Shown piece by piece: positions 6,152 through 10,730 of a DNA stretch of 10,730 nt. Every line of letters begins with the position of its first letter. Positions within the stretch are counted from its first letter, which is position 1. Source of the DNA: Candidatus Woesearchaeota archaeon. GTDB taxonomy: Archaea; Nanobdellota; Nanobdellia; CSSed11-243R1. The notes beneath the pieces are model-generated. The model saw only the letters and a program-made list of their open reading frames with translations, was not told where the DNA came from and searched no databases. Position numbers and translations under genes: made by a program. Location: positions 1-10,730 of the forward strand of contig SLLY01000023.1 in assembly GCA_007133845.1 (NCBI GenBank). The letters run 5' to 3'.

Positions 6152-6760
6152 TTATTTCAAAATTTTTCCAGTTTCAATATACCACAAATATAAATCTAAT
6201 TCAGCCAAGGTTAAATTTAAATTTTTTGCAATTTTTTTCAGAATTTTTTCTATTTCTAGATATTTTTTTTTATTCATTGTTTTTGGCTTATCAATTAAAT
6301 TGTTTCTGGCGAGCAAATCTATTATATGAAAATCTATTATAGCAACGTCATCATATCCAATATTTCTAAGAAAGTGACTAGATTCTTTCATACCCAATCC
6401 TTTGATGTTTTCAACCAGCCATTCCCTTGCTTTTTTTCCATCATTATTCAATCTACATAAATTTTTTTTATTTTTTCTCGCAGCCACGATATAGCCCGCT
6501 CTTTTGGTGTGAAATCTTGCTCCCAATTTTTTCAATCTTTCGGCAAGTTCATCTTTTTGAAGATTTTCAAAACAATCCTTAGCATGCTTTTGAACATGAA
6601 TACATCTCTCGGCAGAAGAATTTGCAGTTAAAATACAAAAACACAGTTCGCTAAAAATATCAGACTTTTTTATATTTTTAAATTCGTTTATGCGTTCGTC
6701 TATAATTTTTTTCGCATTGCTTTTTTTTAGTTCTTCAACTTTTCGAATTAAATTTTCCAC
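6152..6760 (-). CDS. ogg: Archaeal 8-oxoguanine DNA glycosylase/AP lyase, Ogg2 type
   Basis: A bifunctional base-excision repair enzyme that removes 8-oxoguanine and cleaves the abasic strand by beta-elimination. The 202-aa product aligns end to end with my memory of the Methanocaldococcus Ogg2 family. It has the ELCFCILTAN helix, the GARFHTKRAGYI segment, and the helix-hairpin-helix IKGLGMKESSHFLRNIGYDD with nucleophile K125, followed by VAIID with catalytic D143 and the C-terminal LDLYLWYIETGKILK. Family members I recall have Arg after this Asp (IIDRH); here it is Phe (IIDFH). Start: the frame stays open upstream, but that part is Phe/Tyr-rich and overlaps the divergent MazG gene. GTG at 6760 begins MENLIRKVEELKK, which matches the family N-terminus. 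There is no Shine-Dalgarno; a TATA-like element upstream suggests leaderless expression. It abuts SOD tail to tail. Confidence 0.92.
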   Translation of the reverse strand: MENLIRKVEELKKSNAKKIIDERINEFKNIKKSDIFSELCFCILTANSSAERCIHVQKHAKDCFENLQKDELAERLKKLGARFHTKRAGYIVAARKNKKNLCRLNNDGKKAREWLVENIKGLGMKESSHFLRNIGYDDVAIIDFHIIDLLARNNLIDKPKTMNKKKYLEIEKILKKIAKNLNLTLAELDLYLWYIETGKILK

Positions 6761-6776
6761 ATATTTTTTAATGAAA

Positions 6777-6787
6777 GTATAAATAAA
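6777..6787 (-). promoter_or_regulatory. Possible TATA box of ogg
   Basis: The minus strand reads TTTATTTATAC, centred about 22-24 nt before the GTG at 6760. The distance fits a leaderless or near-leaderless message and supports the GTG start. Confidence 0.35.
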
Positions 6788-6801
6788 AATGTTTTCAAAT
6801 A

Positions 6802-6810
6802 CATTTAAAA
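6802..6810 (+). promoter_or_regulatory. TATA box of the MazG-like gene, leaderless spacing
   Basis: CATTTAAAA is centred about 27 nt before the ATG at 6833, and no Shine-Dalgarno is present. The divergent ogg promoter lies about 20 bp away, so polymerases at the two starts may compete. Confidence 0.45.
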
Positions 6811-6832
6811 AAACAAATTTATTAATAAGATT

Positions 6833-7135
6833 ATGGAAATAAAAACAATAAAGGAAGCACAAGAATTTGTAAAAAAATTTGTACATGAAAGAAATTGGGA
6901 AACGTCCGAAGAAGATATATTATTACACTTGATGGAAGAACTTGGTGAAGTTTCCAGAAATGTTCTTAAAAGAAAGGATTATGGTGGAAATCACACACAA
7001 GATTCCAAACAAAACATGGACGAAGAGCTCGCAGATGTATTTTATCTCATACTAAAGCTAGCTAATAAAACAAATGTTGATTTAAACTTAGCATTTCAGA
7101 ATAAAATGAAAGAAAATATTAAAAGATTCTCATGA
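6833..7135 (+). CDS. mazG: MazG-like nucleoside triphosphate pyrophosphohydrolase
   Basis: This is an all-alpha NTP pyrophosphatase of the MazG/dUTPase superfamily, which hydrolyses (d)NTPs, often non-canonical ones, to NMP and pyrophosphate. The 100-aa single-domain form shows the Mg2+-binding signature: EELGE (E35, E36, E39) on one helix, and EELADVFYLILKLAN (E64, E65, D68) on the next, ended by the usual LAFQNKMKENIKRF helix. Length fits the short single-domain family rather than the two-domain E. coli MazG. The loop between the two acidic helices contains YGGNHTQDSKQ, which may hold substrate determinants. ATG at 6833 has a TATA box at leaderless distance. It is divergent from the 8-oxoguanine glycosylase and 28 nt upstream of trm1, with which it is probably co-transcribed. 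Adjacency to ogg and sod suggests removal of damaged nucleotides; this is inference. Confidence 0.9.
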   Translation: MEIKTIKEAQEFVKKFVHERNWETSEEDILLHLMEELGEVSRNVLKRKDYGGNHTQDSKQNMDEELADVFYLILKLANKTNVDLNLAFQNKMKENIKRFS

Positions 7136-7163
7136 AAATAAGCAAAATATGTGTGGAATAAAA

Positions 7164-8204
7164 ATGAAAGTTTTTGAAGAGGGCAAAACAAAAATAAATG
7201 CGCCCGATGGAAAAATAACAAAAAAGTTGGATATTTTTTATAATCCGGATAAAGGATTTGACAGAGATATTTCTGTGCTTTTTTTAAAAGCAACCGAAAA
7301 AAAGAAAGTGTTGGATTTAATGGCGGCATCTGGTGCAAGAGGGTTAAGGCTTGCAAAAGAAGCAAACGCGGATGTGTGGTTTAACGACATAAATTCGGAT
7401 GCTATTGAATTAATTGAAGAAAATTTAAAAATAAATAACATAAAACCGCTAAAATTAACTAACTTACGAGCAGACGAACTTTTAGTTAATACAAAAGAAA
7501 AATTTGATTTTATAGATATAGACCCTTTTGGTTCTCCTATAACTTTTGTTTACCAATCAATCCCCAGATTAGAAAAAGATGGAATTTTGGCTGTAACTGC
7601 AACAGATACTGCATGTTTGTTTGGTGTTTATCCTTGGACTTGTTTCAAAAAATATGGAAGCTTTCCAATCAAAACAGAATTTTCTCATGAAATTGCGTTG
7701 AGAATTCTCGCAAAAGCAGTAATAGAAATTGGTGCAAAGCAGAATGTTTCGCTTGTTCCAATTTTCGCACATTCAACAAGACATTATTACAGAATTTATT
7801 TTCAAAAAATTCGTTCTTTTGTAAAAGAAAATGTTCTCGAGAATATCGGATTTATTTATTACTGTGAAAAATGTAAAAAAAGATTTGCAGAGAAATTCAA
7901 AATGAAAGAAAAGTGTGAATGTGGAAATGAACTGAAATTCGCAGGCCCACTCTATATTGGAAATTTGTGGGACCCTGAATTAATTGAGAAAATGATTGAA
8001 GTAGATGATGAAAAAAACCACGATAAATTTTTGAAAGCAATTCTCGATGAATCAAAAATAAACATACCTTATTTCTATAAAATGTATGAATTAGATAAAA
8101 CTAAAAATAAAAAAAGTTTAATTGAAGATTTAAAAAATAAAGGATTCAAAGCATCCAGAACCCATTTCTGTGGAGATTGTATAAAAACTAATTATTCCAA
8201 ATAG
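7164..8204 (+). CDS. trm1: tRNA (guanine-26 N2)-dimethyltransferase Trm1
   Basis: It makes m2G and m2,2G at position 26 of tRNA using S-adenosylmethionine. The 346-aa product has the family order: N-terminal VFEEGKTKINAP, the FYNP...DRD motif (about 25-35), AdoMet motif I VLDLMAASGARGLR (49-62), acidic NDINSDAI after strand 2 (74-81), DIDPFGSP (118-125, catalytic DPFGSP), then the C-terminal domain with a zinc-site-like cluster C234, C237, C251, C253 and a closing ASRTHF...IKT. The second half of the cluster is C-x-C rather than the C-x2-C I expect, and two further cysteines (C336, C339) sit in the final motif. Start: an ATG at 7149 is also in frame, but the one at 7164 gives the usual short lead before VFEEG. 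Preceded by the MazG-like gene in the same operon. Its last 13 bases overlap the end of the convergent gene. Confidence 0.93.
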   Translation: MKVFEEGKTKINAPDGKITKKLDIFYNPDKGFDRDISVLFLKATEKKKVLDLMAASGARGLRLAKEANADVWFNDINSDAIELIEENLKINNIKPLKLTNLRADELLVNTKEKFDFIDIDPFGSPITFVYQSIPRLEKDGILAVTATDTACLFGVYPWTCFKKYGSFPIKTEFSHEIALRILAKAVIEIGAKQNVSLVPIFAHSTRHYYRIYFQKIRSFVKENVLENIGFIYYCEKCKKRFAEKFKMKEKCECGNELKFAGPLYIGNLWDPELIEKMIEVDDEKNHDKFLKAILDESKINIPYFYKMYELDKTKNKKSLIEDLKNKGFKASRTHFCGDCIKTNYSK

Positions 8205-9091
8205 TCCATTTTCAATCTTTTTGTTGTTATTATATCCCCTTCTTTCATTTCTGTATTTTCCAATACTTCTTCAAGAATATAACTACCTTTTGGAATTTTT
8301 TCTTCATAATCTGAAACATTTGTATCTCCAAATAGACGACTGTATTCTTGAGAATCTTTTGGGATATTAAAATAAACCGAGTCTTCCCAAAGTTCATTGT
8401 TTCTTGCTTTTTTTTCTTCAAGGATTCTATTTATTTTTCCTTTCAAATTATCTAAAGGAGTTCTGGAGATATCTATTCCTTTATTATTTTTCAATATTTT
8501 AATCACTTCAGAAACAGATAAATCATCTTGAAATAATTTTTTAGCATAAGATTTAATTTCTTCTTTTTCTTCTTTTGGAAGGCTTTGATAAGAAATTAAC
8601 TCTTTTTTATCTTCTTCATCAACAATGTCCAAACAAATTTCTTCACAATGATATGGAACGTAAGAGATTCCCATTTTTTTATCTAATTTGTACTGAGTAA
8701 TACATTCGTTAATGCAGTCTAATGCATCTATAATATCTTTTCTAGAATGGTTTTTTGGATGTTTTGTTGAAACAGATTTTTCTTTATTATCTTTCAAACA
8801 TATAAAATTTTCTTTAGCATTACCTAACAAACCCATAGCATAAGCTGCTAAAGCATAACCTTCTGTTTTTCTTTTGTCGCTACTCATTCTTATCTTAAAT
8901 GGATATTCATTCCCATAAGAATCAAAAACCTTAATAAAATTTTTAGTGGTTCTAACTTTAGTTATCTCTAACTCATTTTTTTCATTTTTTTCTATTGCAA
9001 AATCTACAAGCCTATGCCATGTTTTATCTTTTACAATTTGTTCTAATTCAGAAATTTCTTCTTCTGAAAATAAACTTTTATTATTTCCCAT
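8192..9091 (-). CDS. Hypothetical 299-aa protein with twin CX3C and possible HTH
   Basis: I do not recognise a family. The N-terminal 60 residues are charged (SEEEISELEQIV) and lead to a short beta-like stretch (FIKVFDSYGNEYPFKIRM), then a hydrophobic helix LAAYAMGLLG (81-90). It is too short and isolated to be a clear membrane anchor. A CINEC motif (C126, C130) and a CEEIC motif (C149, C153) are spaced 18 residues apart; this could bind metal or form a helical hairpin with disulphides. Residues about 190-225 (LSVSEVIKILKNN...DISRTPLDNLKGKI) resemble a helix-turn-helix, so a DNA-binding regulator is possible but not shown. The C-terminal 60 residues are mixed. ATG at 9091 has a TATA box at leaderless distance and no Shine-Dalgarno. 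It lies downstream of tfb on the same strand but has its own promoter, and it overlaps trm1 tail to tail by 13 nt. Confidence 0.75.
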   Translation of the reverse strand: MGNNKSLFSEEEISELEQIVKDKTWHRLVDFAIEKNEKNELEITKVRTTKNFIKVFDSYGNEYPFKIRMSSDKRKTEGYALAAYAMGLLGNAKENFICLKDNKEKSVSTKHPKNHSRKDIIDALDCINECITQYKLDKKMGISYVPYHCEEICLDIVDEEDKKELISYQSLPKEEKEEIKSYAKKLFQDDLSVSEVIKILKNNKGIDISRTPLDNLKGKINRILEEKKARNNELWEDSVYFNIPKDSQEYSRLFGDTNVSDYEEKIPKGSYILEEVLENTEMKEGDIITTKRLKMDYLE

Positions 9092-9110
9092 ATTAGATTT
9101 AACAATAGTT

Positions 9111-9125
9111 AATTTATATATATTT
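9111..9125 (-). promoter_or_regulatory. TATA box of the 9091 gene, leaderless spacing
   Basis: The minus strand reads AAATATATATAAATT, centred about 26 nt before the ATG at 9091. There is no Shine-Dalgarno in the gap, so a leaderless message is likely. Confidence 0.55.
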
Positions 9126-9141
9126 CTATTAACAAGTGGTT

Positions 9142-9147
9142 AAAAAA
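9142..9147 (-). terminator. T6 tract after tfb
   Basis: Six T residues directly follow the tfb stop codon on the minus strand. T tracts are the main archaeal intrinsic termination signal. The next gene's TATA box follows within 20 bp. Confidence 0.4.
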
Positions 9148-10068
9148 TTAAATATCTCGAGCTTTTTTGATCTCATCTTCCAAGCCCAATTTTTCAAGTA
9201 ATTCTTTGTATCTGTTTCGTATTGTAACTTCAGTCACTCCTGCAACATCCGCAACTTCTCTTTGAGTTTTCTTCTCTCCACTTAAAAGTGCTGCAACATA
9301 AAGTGCGGCAGCAGCTATTCCTGTGGGGCCTTTTCCACTTGTTATTTCCATATCTGTTGCTTTTTTTATTATTTCCATTGCTTTTGAAACAGTTTCTGGT
9401 TTTAAATTAAGTTCTGAAGCAAATCTTTGAACATAATCTTGTGGAGAGGTAGGAAGTATCCTTATACCAAGTTGCCTACAAATGAACCTATATGTTTTTC
9501 CTATTTCTTTTTTGTCTAAAGGAAATGCATTTGAGATTTCATCTAATGTTCTCGGAATTCCATATCTTCTACAAGCAGCGTATATAGCTCCAGCAACAAC
9601 ACTTTCCATTGAACGTCCTCTTACAAGTCCTTTTTCAGCAGCTCTTCTATAAATCATTCCCGCTTCTTCTGTAGCTACAGAAGATATATCTAAAAAACTT
9701 GAAATTCTTTTTAATTCTGCTAATGCGAATTTAAGATTTCTTTCAATTGGTGTAGATATTCTTGTTTGCCATTTTCGCATTTTAAAAACATTTCTTCTTT
9801 CTGAGGGATTCATTTTGGATAAATCCCCTGCAGTTCCAACTCTTGTTGAAAGTCCTTGATCATGTTTAGTAAAAGTTATTGGCGAACCTACTCTTCTTGC
9901 AGAATCGCCTTGATCTGAACTAAATTCTCTCCATTCTTGTGAAAAATCTATTAATTCTTCTTCTATAACAAAGCCACATTTTTTACAAATAGTCTCTCCC
10001 TTTTTTTTATCGCTTTTCAATTTTTGAGATTTGCATTCAGGGCATTTAAAAACAGTTTTCTTTTTCAT
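9148..10068 (-). CDS. tfb: Archaeal transcription initiation factor TFB
   Basis: This is the TFIIB homologue that bridges TBP-TATA and RNA polymerase and sets promoter direction by BRE contact. The 306-aa product is full length. It has a Zn ribbon with C9-x2-C12 and C28-x2-C31, then the B-reader region (EWREFSSDQ...RRVGSP, 45-63), a linker with GLSTRVG, and two cyclin-like repeats (about 108-200 and 205-298). The first repeat contains GLVRGRSMESVVAGAIYAAC and the second GKGPTGIAAAALYVAALL, the expected paired signature. Near the end, TQREVADVAGVTEVTIRNRY (268-287) is the BRE-recognising helix-turn-helix. The start is ATG at 10068 with GGGAGGAT at 10073-10079. It is monocistronic by appearance, since the flanking genes on the same strand are separated by promoter or terminator sequence. 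The unusual promoter region may allow autoregulation. Whether the genome holds further TFB copies cannot be seen here. Confidence 0.97.
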   Translation of the reverse strand: MKKKTVFKCPECKSQKLKSDKKKGETICKKCGFVIEEELIDFSQEWREFSSDQGDSARRVGSPITFTKHDQGLSTRVGTAGDLSKMNPSERRNVFKMRKWQTRISTPIERNLKFALAELKRISSFLDISSVATEEAGMIYRRAAEKGLVRGRSMESVVAGAIYAACRRYGIPRTLDEISNAFPLDKKEIGKTYRFICRQLGIRILPTSPQDYVQRFASELNLKPETVSKAMEIIKKATDMEITSGKGPTGIAAAALYVAALLSGEKKTQREVADVAGVTEVTIRNRYKELLEKLGLEDEIKKARDI

Positions 10069-10072
10069 ATTA

Positions 10073-10079
10073 TCCTCCC
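10073..10079 (-). promoter_or_regulatory. Strong Shine-Dalgarno GGGAGGA of tfb
   Basis: The minus strand reads GGGAGGATAATATG. GGAGG is the best match in the window to the archaeal anti-Shine-Dalgarno, at normal spacing to the tfb start. Confidence 0.75.
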
Positions 10080-10092
10080 AAATAATTCCAAA

Positions 10093-10108
10093 ACACTATA
10101 TAAAGTGT
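10093..10108. repeat. Palindrome around a TATA-like element upstream of tfb
   Basis: ACACTATATAAAGTGT has perfect 5-bp arms (ACACT/AGTGT). It encloses TTTATATA on the minus strand (10097-10104), which would start transcription almost at the tfb Shine-Dalgarno. It could be an operator over the proximal TATA box, or a leader hairpin if transcription starts further upstream. Confidence 0.4.
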
Positions 10109-10123
10109 GTTGAAAACAAAACA

Positions 10124-10131
10124 TTTATAAA
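10124..10131 (-). promoter_or_regulatory. Middle TATA-like element upstream of tfb
   Basis: TTTATAAA on the minus strand, preceded by the T-rich TTAGTTATTT rather than a purine-rich BRE. Use from here would give a leader of about 33 nt. It is weaker than the distal element. Confidence 0.3.
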
Positions 10132-10146
10132 AATAACTAAAAATCG

Positions 10147-10162
10147 CTTTATAAAGCTTTCG
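10147..10162 (-). promoter_or_regulatory. Distal BRE/TATA promoter of tfb
   Basis: The minus strand reads CGAAAGCTTTATAAAG: a good BRE followed by TTTATAAA, nearly identical to the element before the 3967 gene. It would give a leader of about 57 nt. It also forms the 12-bp palindrome GCTTTATAAAGC (10146-10157). Confidence 0.5.
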
Positions 10163-10169
10163 ATAAAAT

Positions 10170-10184
10170 TAAAAAAATAATAAT
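10170..10184 (-). terminator. T-rich tract after the right-edge gene
   Basis: After the stop at 10185 the minus strand runs ATTATTATTTTTTTAA, with seven consecutive T residues, consistent with archaeal intrinsic termination ahead of the tfb promoter. Confidence 0.4.
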
Positions 10185-10730
10185 TTAGAAAAGTTTTTTT
10201 CCAGTAACTTTTCTATAAGAATATGCAATATCAGATATTAAATTTTTTATTGCTCTATTGTTAAATGGTTGAGAATCGAAAAGTGTTTTCTCAAATTCCT
10301 CTCCAAGAAATTCTGAAATAAACATAACTTCTTTTGTTAATTCTGCATACGAATCTGAACAACCATATAACTCTAAAAACTCTTGTTTCTCGTCTGTTTC
10401 ACTATCTAAATCAGTTACAACCTCTAGTTCGGGCTCCCATAAAGCGGACATGTAAGATTCTTCTTGTGGTGTTGTATTATCTAATATAGGCACATGCCTC
10501 CCACGTATAACTCCTTTTGTTTTTTCACACCAAACATTATGTGCGTTATATAAAGGTTGAAGTATTTCATTCCATGAATTTTTTAATTCTTCTTCATCTT
10601 TTATTTTATTAGGTAAAAGTTCTAGATACGAACCAGAATTTTTACTTAATCCTGCTAAAAGATCTATAGATATTACTGAAAAATCATTTAATTCTATTTT
10701 TCCTTTTAAATATTCTGATTCAAATTTATT
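10185..10730 (-). CDS. Hypothetical acidic protein, 5' end outside window
   Basis: I do not recognise it. The minus-strand frame stays open from the right edge to the TAA at 10185-10187, so about 181 C-terminal residues are visible. A GTG at 10493 could be read as a start, but the frame upstream of it codes for ordinary protein (for example SVISIDLLAGLSKNSGSYL and SWNEILQPLYNAHNVW) and has no ATG, so the gene most likely begins outside the window. The visible part is acidic, above all between about 110 and 145 from the edge (EPELEVVTDLDSETDEKQEF), with two cysteines and no membrane segment. The last 40 residues (NNRAIKNLISDIAYSYRKVTGKK) form a basic amphipathic helix. Same strand as tfb and about 116 nt upstream of it, separated by a T tract and the tfb promoters. 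Coding is convincing; function is not known. Confidence 0.75.
   Translation of the reverse strand, partial: NKFESEYLKGKIELNDFSVISIDLLAGLSKNSGSYLELLPNKIKDEEELKNSWNEILQPLYNAHNVWCEKTKGVIRGRHVPILDNTTPQEESYMSALWEPELEVVTDLDSETDEKQEFLELYGCSDSYAELTKEVMFISEFLGEEFEKTLFDSQPFNNRAIKNLISDIAYSYRKVTGKKLF

Noticed and set aside
6761..6886. 42-residue N-terminal extension of the glycosylase, resembling a membrane segment
   Set aside because: It is Phe/Tyr-rich from AT-rich noncoding DNA, overlaps the divergent gene and its promoter, and is absent from the family.
7149..7163. ATG at 7149 as trm1 start
   Set aside because: It adds five residues (MCGIK) before the family's usual beginning; possible, but less likely than 7164.
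9092..9141. Inverted repeat AATAG/CTATT around the TATA box of the 299-aa gene
   Set aside because: Arms are only 5 bp with a long spacer in AT-rich DNA; chance is sufficient.
1..10730. tRNA, rRNA, CRISPR array, insertion sequence or integrase
   Set aside because: Intergenic gaps are short and hold only promoter and terminator-like sequence; no cloverleaf, spaced direct repeats, transposase or recombinase motifs were seen by eye.

Overview
The window is strongly A+T-rich, lysine/AAA-rich DNA from an archaeon. Four recognised genes point to Archaea: transcription factor TFB, ribosomal protein eL33 (L35Ae), tRNA m2,2G26 methyltransferase Trm1, and an Ogg2-type 8-oxoguanine glycosylase/lyase. 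Promoters have the archaeal BRE/TATA form, and several genes look leaderless. Short genes, tight packing and extreme base composition suggest a small-genome lineage of the DPANN kind (Pacearchaeota/Woesearchaeota-like). That placement is inference; no rRNA is present to test it.

Left half (1-5264) is the accessory-looking part. A K/E-rich protein, cut by the left edge, overlaps by 1 nt a 556-aa TIM-barrel metalloenzyme. The latter can be matched to all nine metal ligands of endonuclease IV, but carries a long internal insertion and a Gly/aromatic-rich C-terminal tail. Next comes a nucleotidyltransferase-HEPN-like fusion. A convergent gene of unknown function (complement 3146-3967) follows, and divergent from it a second, lysine-rich nucleotidyltransferase-HEPN-like fusion that is clearly paralogous to the first. 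This group is the best candidate here for an undescribed system: a possible nucleic-acid or small-molecule processing module with two related nucleotidyltransferases and one metal-dependent TIM barrel.

Middle (5302-8204) is housekeeping: eL33 and Fe/Mn superoxide dismutase in tandem, Ogg2 convergent with SOD at zero spacing, then MazG-like NTP pyrophosphohydrolase and Trm1 in tandem, divergent from Ogg2. SOD, Ogg2 and MazG share an oxidative-damage or nucleotide-sanitation theme.

Right part (8192-10730) is all on the minus strand: an unknown 299-aa protein with a twin CX3C pattern and a possible helix-turn-helix, then TFB with a promoter region holding three regularly spaced TATA-like elements and a palindrome, then an unknown protein whose frame runs off the right edge.

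Two modes of translation initiation are visible. The second and third left-hand genes, the two genes after them and TFB have Shine-Dalgarno motifs (GGTGA or GGAGG). eL33, MazG, the 299-aa gene and probably Ogg2 have a TATA box about 22-27 nt before the start codon, which implies leaderless mRNA. No tRNA, rRNA, CRISPR array, insertion sequence or integrase was seen. No gene-free stretch exceeds 300 nt.
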